5,882 nt of DNA from Bacteroidota bacterium (GCA_023433205.1 JAEZDS010000090.1:1-5882), one strand, 5' to 3'; numbered from the stretch's first letter, positions 1 to 5,321 are shown. The notes: a model not told the origin generated them from the sequence alone. Numbers and translations: made by a program.

Positions 1-198
1 AAAATCGAAAACCGTCAATTCATGCGTCGAAAGCCTCATGAAATCACATGAGCCATGTCTAAATCAATTTGTTTTGGACAGCTGTGATCTTAAACCAAAG
101 ATATTTCCTTAAGGTTTCAAGTACAAAACCGAAACAAAACCTTAACCTTTGCTTTACTTTTGAAGGGGAAGTTTGGGCCGGAACGCCCGTTCAGACTG
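1..198. other. Left-edge non-coding stretch, no supported gene
   Basis: I see no supported gene here. On the plus strand two frames are open from the window edge, one closing at a TGA at 49-51 and one at a TAA at 110-112. Either could be the tail of a gene lying to the left, but neither peptide resembles a family I recognise. A 64-codon plus-strand frame (69-263) runs antisense into the carboxypeptidase-regulatory-like gene and has no protein-like features. A small inverted repeat (GAACG, 2-nt spacer, CGTTC on the minus strand, about 181-192) lies just past the stop of the 199-522 gene, but it is too short and lacks a U-run, so I do not call it a terminator. Confidence 0.4.
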
Positions 199-522
199 TT
201 ATTTCAGCGGTTCCAGAACTTGTTCGCCAAATAAAAAGATCCTGTCGCTTTTTACTTCCTTAGGTTCGTAGCCTATCGTATTGAAAGTGATCTCCACAAC
301 CTGGTTTGCCGGCAGTTCAATCTGATAGTTCCCTTCCAGGTCAGTGTAACAATATTCGCCGGTGTTTTTCAAGGTAATTTTGGTACCTGGCAGCGCTTCT
401 CCCCTGGGATCAATAACCCGGCCACTGATAACTTTTACCCGGGTTTTGCCATGATCGTCTCCCGCAAAGATGCGTCCCGAAAGGCCGAGTAAAAAGCAGA
501 AGATTATTAAATAAGATTTCAT
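199..522 (-). CDS. Small secreted carboxypeptidase-regulatory-like domain protein
   Basis: This is a 107-aa exported protein that is almost entirely one CarboxypepD_reg-like (transthyretin-like beta-sandwich) domain. I chose the ATG at 522; the in-frame TTG one codon upstream is a less likely start. Residues 1-20 form a signal peptide: K2, a hydrophobic core (YLIIFCFLLGL), and an I-F-A/G signal peptidase I site after A20. Residues about 30-92 carry the family pattern: V-I-S-G-R-V-I-D, then G-E-A-L-P-G-T, a Y-T-D-L-E-G-N-Y turn, and I-T-F-N-T-I-G-Y-E. In Bacteroidota this domain is common at the N-terminus of TonB-dependent receptors and in small stand-alone periplasmic or surface proteins. 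This copy is the stand-alone kind, with no downstream plug or barrel. Its role and partner are unknown. There is no Shine-Dalgarno sequence, as is usual in the phylum. It lies 77 bp downstream of the OmdA-family gene on the same strand, but co-transcription is not demonstrated. Confidence 0.82.
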   Translation of the reverse strand: MKSYLIIFCFLLGLSGRIFAGDDHGKTRVKVISGRVIDPRGEALPGTKITLKNTGEYCYTDLEGNYQIELPANQVVEITFNTIGYEPKEVKSDRIFLFGEQVLEPLK

Positions 523-599
523 CAAGCTAAAGGTCGGTAGAACCTGTCAGCTCCACTTAAAGGTAATATTATGGAATTGTTAAAACTTTAAATGATCTA

Positions 600-1206
600 C
601 TATTGCAGAAATTCCGGTTTTTGTTTTTTAGCGGCACGCTCAACGATCTCGTTTATTCGTTTCAATCTGGTCTCCGGCCGTTTGGCAAGTATCAGCCATT
701 GGAGTATTGCTTTTTTGTTTTGACTTGCTAAGGCTGAGAAAGTATTCTTCAGCGCCGCGCCTGGTCTTAAGTTTGGTGCCGAGATCTGTAGGAATTATAA
801 GTTTTTCTACCTCATCTAGAATTGTCCAGGACCCATTTTGTTTTGCGATCTTAACGCTGTTATATCCCGCTTCTGTCATCAGTCCTTTTTTTATTAAATC
901 CCTCACGCTGTCTTTATTGATCTTTGACCAGGTGCTTTTGGCCTTGCGTTTACTGAAAAATTGATGGGAGGTTTCCTCGTCAATTTTTACTTTCTTGCTG
1001 TCTATCCAACCATAACAAAGTGCTACATCAACAGCCTCGCGCCATGTAAGTGATTTTTTTCCTGAGGCTTTCTTGTAAAATACAAGCCAAACGGATTGTT
1101 CTGAAAGGTGGTTTTTTTGCAGCCATTTTCTCCATGAAGCAATGCTGGGCGCATAAAGTATTCTGGTGTTTTGTTTAAGCTTTTTTGGAAGTGAATTTGA
1201 GCTCAT
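600..1206 (-). pseudogene. YdeI/OmpD-associated (OmdA) family protein, frameshifted near the 3' end
   Basis: The gene belongs to the YdeI/OmpD-associated family, cytoplasmic proteins linked by name to bacteriocin protection and to Salmonella OmdA, with no established biochemistry. Family signs are W25-R-K-W28, V39-W-L-V-F-Y-K-K, L53-T-W-R-E-A-V-D, L63-C-Y-G-W-I-D-S and F84-S-K-R-K-A-K-S-T-W-S. As sequenced, the frame runs to a TGA at 640 (188 aa), but from residue 166 the tail (SNTPMADTCQ...) does not resemble the family. Skipping one base in the A6 run (T6 at 711-716 on the plus strand) restores the expected ending, A-I-L-Q-W-L-I-L-A-K-R-P-E-T-R, which continues to a TAG at 602-600. The repaired protein would be 201 aa, a normal family length. 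The break lies in the C-terminal OmdA domain. It could be a real mutation, phase variation, or a homopolymer sequencing error. Confidence 0.88.
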
Positions 1207-1535
1207 TTTGTTCGTTTCTTTGCTGTCAGTTTTCCGGATCTAATTATTTTTAGGCACCGCAGCAGTTGCGTACTCTTTGTTATCTGCCGGGGAATAAAGT
1301 TAATAGTTGAAATGATTCTGAAATATCTCAATGGCTTTGTTCATCAGTCTTTTTAACAGGAGTATTATTCTGCCGCTTCTTTTTCTGAAATCTTTGGAAT
1401 ATTTATCCATCTGGTCTTCTAAACAAAGTTTCAGCTCGTTTTTTAGTTCGGGAAGTTTTTTCGCGAGGTTTAGCAGAATAAATATAGGAGTTATCATCAG
1501 CCCATTCTGTGCCCGGCAAATAGAGCGTACTAAAT
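1207..1535. other. 329-bp stretch with only a doubtful short frame
   Basis: This lies between the stop of the exported 283-aa protein gene and the start of the OmdA-family gene, both on the minus strand. The only protein-like content is the 65-codon minus-strand frame listed separately. The opposite plus-strand frame (1331-1609) is rich in F, S and L, overlaps the end of a better-supported gene, and looks like a shadow. I see no RNA gene, clear terminator or convincing promoter. A TAACTTTA box on the minus strand near 1300 resembles the Bacteroidota -7 element (TAnnTTTG) at 7 of 8 positions, but there is no TTTG at a suitable distance upstream. Confidence 0.4.
1300..1497 (-). CDS. Doubtful small hypothetical protein (65 aa)
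   Basis: I do not recognise this frame. It encodes a basic, probably helical peptide. The N-terminus is hydrophobic (MITPIFILLNL), the middle is charged (A-K-K-L-P-E-L-K-N-E-L-K, then D-Q-M-D-K-Y-S-K-D-F-R-K-R), and a leucine-rich stretch (I-I-L-L-L-K-R-L) comes near the end. The ATG lies 38 bp after the stop of the exported protein gene on the same strand, so it could be a tail gene of that transcript. The frame is open for about a dozen further codons upstream without a start codon, and there is no ribosome binding site. It could equally be chance or a remnant of a decayed gene. The amino-acid make-up is more protein-like than that of the frame opposite, which is the only positive argument. 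Confidence 0.22.
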   Translation of the reverse strand: MITPIFILLNLAKKLPELKNELKLCLEDQMDKYSKDFRKRSGRIILLLKRLMNKAIEIFQNHFNY

Positions 1536-2387
1536 TTACATCTCAAATTTCTTTCGCGCGAGTGTTCTGCCTTCTCCGCGCATTGTCACGTAGTAACTTC
1601 CCTTCTTAAGACCTGCAACCGGAACTTTAAAGTGGTAGTCCTGATTTTCGCTATGAGTGAGCCACTCGCTTTTTATGTATTGTACTTTCTGGCCAGTGCT
1701 GTCCTCTACTGAAAAAGTACCATAACAGTCTGTGGCAACAGTGAAGTTGAGCGTGCCTGAAACATAGGTTGCAAATTGTGTAATCCTGCCGTTACTGTAT
1801 ACATGGCTGCGTATGCCAACCGTATACCAGGGTACCGGCTCCCCTTTCAGTTTAGCGACTAGTTTTCTCAGTTCCATTGCGCAGGAGTCGCTACCAGGAG
1901 GAATTGTAGAAGTTTCTTTGCGGTCGCTGATGGCCCAGATTGCTTGTTGTTCGATGTCCTGATCAGACATGCTGGTATCAAAACACTGCGCCAAAGCACA
2001 TAGCGCAGAATCGGCCAGTTTGCCAACACCGTATTTTGAATTTGCTGAGGGAGAGCGGTTAGATGCCTGACAACAATAGCCTTTTAAGGCGGTTGCACGC
2101 GTCTGCCCCCTTCTCAACACTAATGTTTCGCTTTTCACCAGTAGAATGTCTTGCTCCTCATGACTTTCAGAATTAAAGCGTAGCCCAGCTTCTATTAGCA
2201 GCACCAATGAATCTTGTGTAAGATTTTTTACAGATAGCTGCAGACAATAGCCCTGATGCCCTCCCAGACTTATAACCGACGCTTTCACCTTTTTCTCCCG
2301 GATGGCTTTCTGGATGTTGATTGTAATATGTCCGGCTCTGGCTGTACAGCCGGAAACCACTAATAATATAAAAAAGATGCGTGCCAT
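1536..2387 (-). CDS. Exported Cys-containing protein of unknown function, T9SS-like C-terminal tail
   Basis: This is a 283-aa exported protein of unknown function. Its short signal sequence has R3, a hydrophobic core at 4-12 and a lipobox-like V-V-S-G-C14; an alternative signal peptidase I site is T-A-R-A/G near residue 18. The N-terminal half has beta-like segments and paired motifs G-Y-C-L-Q (46-50) and G-Y-C-C-Q-A-S-N-R-S-P-S (103-114). Next come G-K-L-A-D-S-A-L (122-129) and Q-Q-A-I-W-A-I-S-D-R (147-156). I remember similar Bacteroidota hypothetical proteins with these motifs, without a known role. Cysteines are at 14, 48, 105, 106, 130, 135, 169 and 221, which would allow disulfides. Residues about 205-283 look like a small beta-sandwich ending V-A-G-L-K-K-G-S-Y-Y-V and A-R-K-K-F-E-M, close to the type A sorting domain of the type IX secretion system. 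The start is fixed by a strong AAGGAG seven bases upstream, unusual here. Confidence 0.8.
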   Translation of the reverse strand: MARIFFILLVVSGCTARAGHITINIQKAIREKKVKASVISLGGHQGYCLQLSVKNLTQDSLVLLIEAGLRFNSESHEEQDILLVKSETLVLRRGQTRATALKGYCCQASNRSPSANSKYGVGKLADSALCALAQCFDTSMSDQDIEQQAIWAISDRKETSTIPPGSDSCAMELRKLVAKLKGEPVPWYTVGIRSHVYSNGRITQFATYVSGTLNFTVATDCYGTFSVEDSTGQKVQYIKSEWLTHSENQDYHFKVPVAGLKKGSYYVTMRGEGRTLARKKFEM

Positions 2388-2394
2388 AGTTTAT

Positions 2395-2400
2395 CTCCTT
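2395..2400 (-). promoter_or_regulatory. Strong Shine-Dalgarno AAGGAG for the exported protein gene
   Basis: On the minus strand AAGGAG is followed by seven bases (ATAAACT) and then the ATG at 2387-2385, a textbook spacing. None of the other genes here has such a site; their leaders are A/T-rich, as is usual in Bacteroidota, where ribosomes make little use of Shine-Dalgarno pairing. It supports the chosen start. Confidence 0.6.
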
Positions 2401-2647
2401 TCTGTTTGGTTAATGTCAGATGCTGATAATTTGGTTGTAATCTCTCCAGTTGCCATAATTTGATGTGCCTGCCTCAGCAGGAAAGAATGGCTCCTTTTGA
2501 ACTCGCAGTATTGTGAGGTGTTAACAGAATATAAACACCAATTCTCTGAAAGGATACTGATTACATTCAAAAATTTGACAACCTGTCTATATGAGTAGCT
2601 GTACGAATTTCAGCGCGACCACAGGCATTCTCTCCAAGACGATGCCT

Positions 2648-2702
2648 TATGGATGCTGTATGGATGGTGTATGGATAGTGTATGGATAGTGTATGGTTAG
2701 TT
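2648..2702. repeat. 11-bp tandem repeat, five copies
   Basis: Five consecutive 11-bp units read TATGGATGCTG, TATGGATGGTG, TATGGATAGTG, TATGGATAGTG and TATGGTTAGTT. Units three and four are identical, and the others differ from them by one to three bases. The period is close to one DNA helical turn, so each unit would present the same face. The repeat is non-coding and lies in the spacer between two divergent genes. An 11-bp unit is not a multiple of three, so it is not a decayed protein repeat. Its function, if any, is unknown. Confidence 0.85.
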
Positions 2703-2744
2703 GTTCTTTTTAATCTTTGTTGCTGCTTCTTATGCAGCCCTTTA

Positions 2745-2865
2745 GGTCTTGGTTCCCTCTAGTCCTGGCTCCTGCCGTCCTGGTTCCTGGTTCAGAGGGA
2801 AGTTAAGCCCCACTTCAAGTCCTGGCTCCTGTAGTTCTGAGCCTTGTTCCCCGGGTCCTGTCAAG
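2745..2865. repeat. Degenerate heptamer-like TCCTGG repeat block
   Basis: Two clusters of short words (about 2745-2795 and 2817-2865) are built from variants of GTCCTGG, CTCCTG, GTTCCTG and GTCTTGG, spaced mostly 7 or 8 bases apart. The exact 14-mer AGTCCTGGCTCCTG occurs at 2761-2774 and again at 2819-2832, 58 bases apart. On the minus strand this reads as repeated AACCAGGA/AGCCAGGA words. I remember similar low-complexity intergenic heptamer arrays in Sphingobacteriaceae genomes, but this could not be searched. The block ends about 35 bases before the trmD start. Confidence 0.7.
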
Positions 2866-2900
2866 CCAAAGCAAAATCCTATCTTTACCAATTATAAAAA

Positions 2901-3575
2901 ATGAGAATCGATATCATTAGCGCTGTTCCTGCCCTGCTCGAAAGTCCTTTTGCGCACTCTATTCTGAAAAGGGCGGTTCAAAACGGACTGGTTGAGGTAA
3001 ATGTGATCAATCTGCGGGATTATGCCACGGGCAAACAAAAGCAGATAGATGATTACGCCTTTGGAGGAGGCGCAGGCATGGTACTGATGATTGAGCCTAT
3101 TGCTGCCTGTATCAGCGATCTTAAATCTCAGCGACATTACGATGAGATAATCTATATGTCGCCCGATGGCGAAGTTTTAGCACAGGGCCTGTGTAACCAG
3201 CTTTCCCTTACAAAGAATCTCATGATCCTTTGCGGACATTACAAAGGCGTTGATGAGCGGGTGCGGGAACATTTAATTACAAAAGAGATTAGTGTTGGCG
3301 ATTACGTGCTGAGTGGTGGCGAGCTGCCTGCGGCTTTGCTCTGCGATGCGGTAATACGGCTGCTGCCCGGGGTACTTAATGATGAAACCAGCGCTTTAAG
3401 CGACTCTTTTCAGGACGACCTGCTGGCACCACCCGTTTATACCAGACCGGCTGATTTTAATGGCTGGAAGGTGCCCGACGTGTTACTGAGCGGTCATCTG
3501 CGCAATATTGATAAATGGCGCCACGACCAAAGCTTGGAGCGAACCAGGCAAAGAAGACCCGGATTATTGAAATGA
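2901..3575 (+). CDS. trmD: tRNA (guanine-N1)-methyltransferase TrmD
   Basis: TrmD is the SpoU/TrmD-class trefoil-knot enzyme that transfers methyl from S-adenosylmethionine to N1 of G37 in tRNAs, preventing +1 frameshifting; it acts as a cytoplasmic homodimer. The protein has 224 aa against about 255 in E. coli, the usual short form in Bacteroidota. Visible motifs are M1-R-I-D-I-I-S at the start, D51-Y-A-F-G-G-G-A-G-M, and the knot sequences L110-C-G-H-Y-K-G-V-D-E-R and I130-S-V-G-D-Y-V-L-S-G-G-E-L-P. Then come P156-G-V-L-N-D-E-T-S with D168-S-F (D168 aligns with the catalytic Asp169 of the Haemophilus/E. coli enzyme), and Y180-T-R-P, V-L-L-S-G-H and a C-terminal R-R-P-G-L-L. It is complete. 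It is not flanked by rpsP, rimM or rplS within the window, unlike the classic operon. The leader is A/T-rich without a Shine-Dalgarno sequence. Confidence 0.97.
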   Translation: MRIDIISAVPALLESPFAHSILKRAVQNGLVEVNVINLRDYATGKQKQIDDYAFGGGAGMVLMIEPIAACISDLKSQRHYDEIIYMSPDGEVLAQGLCNQLSLTKNLMILCGHYKGVDERVREHLITKEISVGDYVLSGGELPAALLCDAVIRLLPGVLNDETSALSDSFQDDLLAPPVYTRPADFNGWKVPDVLLSGHLRNIDKWRHDQSLERTRQRRPGLLK

Positions 3576-3600
3576 ACAGGCCAGCTGTAAAACTGTTGTT

Positions 3601-3629
3601 TTTGAAACCATTGAAAATTCATTTATTTG
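3601..3629 (+). promoter_or_regulatory. Possible Bacteroidota-type promoter for pntAA
   Basis: In the 70-bp gap between trmD and pntAA, a TTTG at 3601-3604 is followed after 17 bases by TTTATTTG at 3622-3629. The second box matches the Bacteroidota -7 consensus TAnnTTTG at all fixed positions except the second, and the spacing is slightly short. If real, the transcript would start around 3635 with a very short, A-rich leader, and the pnt genes would be expressed independently of trmD. Read-through from trmD is equally possible. Confidence 0.25.
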
Positions 3630-3645
3630 CTAAAAATACAACCCT

Positions 3646-4749
3646 ATGATTATTGGTGTTGCCAAAGAGAACAAAAACAAAGAAAATCGCGTAGCTCTAA
3701 CTCCGGACGTAATTAAGGACATTGTCAAAAAAGGCTTTCAGGTACAGATAGAGAACGGTGCCGGACTCAATTCATTTTTTAACGATGAGGCCTATCAGGC
3801 CGCGGGCGCCAGCCTGGTCTCGAGGGATAATGTTTACCGTCAGAGCGATGTGGTGCTGGCAGTAAATCCTCCTTCAGAGGCCGAAATCGCCGTAATGAAG
3901 CAGGGTGCGGTGTTGATCTCATTTATGTGGGCGGCCTCTAACCCGGGGCTGGTTGAAGCCTGTAGCAAAGCCGGAATTACTGCATTCAGCATGGATGCGA
4001 TTCCGCGGATCTCCAGAGCACAGAAGATGGATGCCCTTTCCTCTCAGGCAAACCTGGGGGGATACAAAGCTGTAATTATTGCCGCCGGCAAAATTGGAAA
4101 GATCCTGCCCATGATGACCACCGCGGCAGGAACTATTAAACCTTGTAAGGTAGTGATCTTTGGGGCCGGTGTGGCCGGTCTGCAGGCCATTGCCACTGCC
4201 AAACGTCTGGGCGCGGTGGTTGAGGTTACCGACATTCGCCCCGAAACAAAAGAACAGGTGCAGTCGCTTGGCGGAAAATTTATAGAAGTTGCCGGTGATG
4301 CCTCTGTAAAAATGGAAGGTGGTTATGTAAAAGGGGTGAGTGATGAGTTCCTGAAAAAACAACAGGAGCTGGTGGCAAAACATGTAAAGGATGCCGATAT
4401 AGTAATTACTACGGCTTTGATCCCCGGAAGAAAGGCGCCCCTGCTTGTAACGGAGGAAATGGTTAAAAGTATGCGTTTTGGCTCGGTGATCGTTGACATG
4501 GCCGTTGAACAGGGAGGCAACGTAGCAGGCAGCGAACTTAATAAAGATGTGGAGAAGCATGGGGTTACCATTATTGGCGAAGGTAATCTGCCCTCATTAT
4601 TGCCAATGAACGCCAGCAATCTTTACGCGAAAAATATTCAGACGTTCTTATACCACCTCGCCACCAACGAAGGTTTTAAATGGGAGATGGAGGAAGAGAT
4701 CACTAAAGGAAGTCTGATAGTACATAACGGCATTAAAAAAACAGCATAA
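3646..4749 (+). CDS. pntAA: NAD(P) transhydrogenase alpha-1 subunit, NAD(H)-binding domain I
   Basis: This is the soluble dI component of proton-translocating Re/Si-specific transhydrogenase. It binds NAD(H) and exchanges hydride with NADP(H) on the beta subunit, driven by the proton gradient. The 367-aa product has an AlaDh_PNT N-terminal domain opening I2-I-G-V-A-K-E-N and N14-R-V-A-L-T-P. The signature loop R121-I-S-R-A-Q126-K-M-D129-A-L-S-S-Q is intact; R121, Q126 and D129 match the catalytic R-Q-D triad known from Rhodospirillum rubrum. A Rossmann motif G173-A-G-V-A-G-L-Q and D196-I-R (ribose-binding Asp) follow, then T-T-A-L-I-P-G-R-K-A-P and V-I-V-D-M-A-V-E-Q-G-G-N. These distinguish it from alanine dehydrogenase, as do the split membrane partner and its position. 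There are no membrane segments. It is followed after 2 nt by pntAB, so the two are probably translationally coupled. Confidence 0.95.
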   Translation: MIIGVAKENKNKENRVALTPDVIKDIVKKGFQVQIENGAGLNSFFNDEAYQAAGASLVSRDNVYRQSDVVLAVNPPSEAEIAVMKQGAVLISFMWAASNPGLVEACSKAGITAFSMDAIPRISRAQKMDALSSQANLGGYKAVIIAAGKIGKILPMMTTAAGTIKPCKVVIFGAGVAGLQAIATAKRLGAVVEVTDIRPETKEQVQSLGGKFIEVAGDASVKMEGGYVKGVSDEFLKKQQELVAKHVKDADIVITTALIPGRKAPLLVTEEMVKSMRFGSVIVDMAVEQGGNVAGSELNKDVEKHGVTIIGEGNLPSLLPMNASNLYAKNIQTFLYHLATNEGFKWEMEEEITKGSLIVHNGIKKTA

Positions 4750-4751
4750 TC

Positions 4752-5066
4752 ATGGATAGTATCAGAACTGTATTAGGATTTATAAGCGACAACCGCGAAA
4801 TGTTCTATTTTATTATACTGGCGGTTTTTGTTGGTATTGAAGTGATAGGCGGAGTACCAACAGTACTTCACACACCACTTATGAGCGGCGCAAACGCCAT
4901 TCACGGGGTGGTTATTGTGGGGGCTATTTATGTATTGTTAAACGTTGATTCAGGCGATCTGCTTTCTCTGGTCTTGGGTTTTCTGGCAGTGCTGCTTGGT
5001 ACGTTGAATGTAGTGGGTGGATTTGTGGTGACGGACAGAATGCTCGAAATGTTTAAGAAAAAGTGA
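4752..5066 (+). CDS. pntAB: NAD(P) transhydrogenase alpha-2 subunit, membrane
   Basis: This is the small membrane subunit of the three-subunit transhydrogenase, corresponding to the C-terminal membrane part of E. coli PntA. With PntB it forms the dII proton channel. The 104-aa product shows three hydrophobic segments: about 17-35, 49-63 and 70-93. The hallmark V35-P-T-V-L-H40-T-P-L-M-S-G-A-N-A-I-H51-G is present, as is N86-V-V-G-G-F-V-V-T-D-R-M-L near the C-terminus. H40 sits in the L-H-T-P motif, which I take to match the channel histidine (His42) described for Thermus thermophilus alpha-2. The start ATG is 2 nt after the pntAA stop, with no room for a separate promoter. The gene is complete and ends in a short lysine tail (K102-K104). 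Confidence 0.94.
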   Translation: MDSIRTVLGFISDNREMFYFIILAVFVGIEVIGGVPTVLHTPLMSGANAIHGVVIVGAIYVLLNVDSGDLLSLVLGFLAVLLGTLNVVGGFVVTDRMLEMFKKK

Positions 5067-5138
5067 TGGGGAATTGTAACTCCAGTGTGTTCTTGTCAGG
5101 CCGAATTAACAGCTGTTATGGCGGATCGTGTGAAGAGG

Positions 5139-5178
5139 CTTTGCGACCTCTGCGTATGCTTTGCGTTCTCTGCGGTTA
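5139..5178. repeat. 20-bp direct repeat built from CTYTGCG words
   Basis: Two 20-bp units, CTTTGCGACCTCTGCGTATG (5139-5158) and CTTTGCGTTCTCTGCGGTTA (5159-5178), match at 14 of 20 positions. Each contains a CTTTGCG and a CTCTGCG word, so the heptamer occurs four times at spacings of 9 to 11 bases, followed by an A-run. Arrays of this kind are, from memory, a recurrent intergenic element in Bacteroidota and some other phyla, with no agreed function. I could not search for copies. Confidence 0.75.
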
Positions 5179-5224
5179 AAAAATTGAGGTGACTAAAAAA
5201 ATCGGACAGAGGAATTGAAATGAT

Positions 5225-5265
5225 TAACCACATAGAATCATAGAAAAACATAGGCAGTCACATAG
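5225..5265. repeat. CATAG short-word repeat (TTAACCACATAG type)
   Basis: CATAG occurs at 5231-5235, 5239-5243, 5249-5253 and 5261-5265, embedded in A-rich spacers after a TTAACCA lead. From memory, TTAACCACATAGAAACATAG-like elements are dispersed in intergenic regions of many Bacteroidota genomes. Here the array lies 46 bases to the right of the TGCG repeat and 56 bases before the pntB start. Confidence 0.7.
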
Positions 5266-5321
5266 ACTTTTTGTGCGCCTGATTAGATTAAAAACCTTAG
5301 TATTTGAATTTTAATTAGTTT

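Larger units (their letters stand above)
2388..2900. other. 513-bp divergent intergenic region with two repeat blocks
   Basis: No gene is visible between the leftward exported-protein gene and rightward trmD. The region should hold both promoters. The first part (2401-2640) contains two small hairpins: CCTGC/GCAGG with a 4-nt loop (2468-2481), and GGTGTT/AACACC with an 11-nt loop (2517-2539). Neither is followed by a U-run. Next come the 11-bp tandem repeat (2648-2702), a GCTGC/GCAGC hairpin (2722-2738), and the CTGG-type repeat block (2745-2865), each noted separately where supported. Just before trmD, TATCTTTA (2880-2887) matches the Bacteroidota -7 box TAnnTTTG at all but the last base. 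It lies only 13 bases from the ATG, and I see no TTTG at the usual upstream distance. Confidence 0.5.
5067..5321. other. 255-bp spacer inside the pnt gene cluster
   Basis: I see no gene here. The spacer separates pntAB from pntB, which normally act at fixed stoichiometry and are often packed tightly. It contains the TGCG repeat (5139-5178) and the CATAG repeat (5231-5265). I find no hairpin followed by a U-run after pntAB. A possible -7-like TATTTG lies at 5301-5306, but the nearest upstream TTTG (5270-5273) is too far away, so I do not call a promoter. The leader before pntB is A/T-rich and lacks a Shine-Dalgarno sequence. Confidence 0.5.

Noticed and set aside
69..263. 64-codon plus-strand frame at the left edge
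   Set aside because: It overlaps the 3' end of the well-supported secreted protein gene on the other strand, and its peptide shows no domain or signal features.
199..1206. A YdeI/carboxypeptidase-regulatory defence or bacteriocin-immunity module
   Set aside because: The two genes are adjacent on one strand, but nothing in the sequence links their functions; one is broken and the other is a generic secreted domain protein.
1331..1609. 92-codon plus-strand frame rich in F, S and L
   Set aside because: Its composition is typical of the antisense of an A/T-rich coding strand, and it overlaps the end of the exported protein gene.
2722..2738. GCTGC/GCAGC hairpin as a terminator
   Set aside because: The stem is only 5 bp, no U-run follows on either strand, and it does not lie just after a gene.
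2648..2865. CRISPR array
   Set aside because: The units are 7-11 bp without unique spacers of constant length, and there are no cas genes; these are simple tandem or degenerate repeats.
2892..3137. 81-codon minus-strand frame over the start of trmD
   Set aside because: It is antisense to conserved trmD codons, and its peptide resembles no family I know.
3919..4619. Three minus-strand frames inside pntAA, including a 213-codon one
   Set aside because: They are opposite a highly conserved pntAA reading frame, and their peptides (H/G/F-rich or P/A/T-rich) look like shadows.
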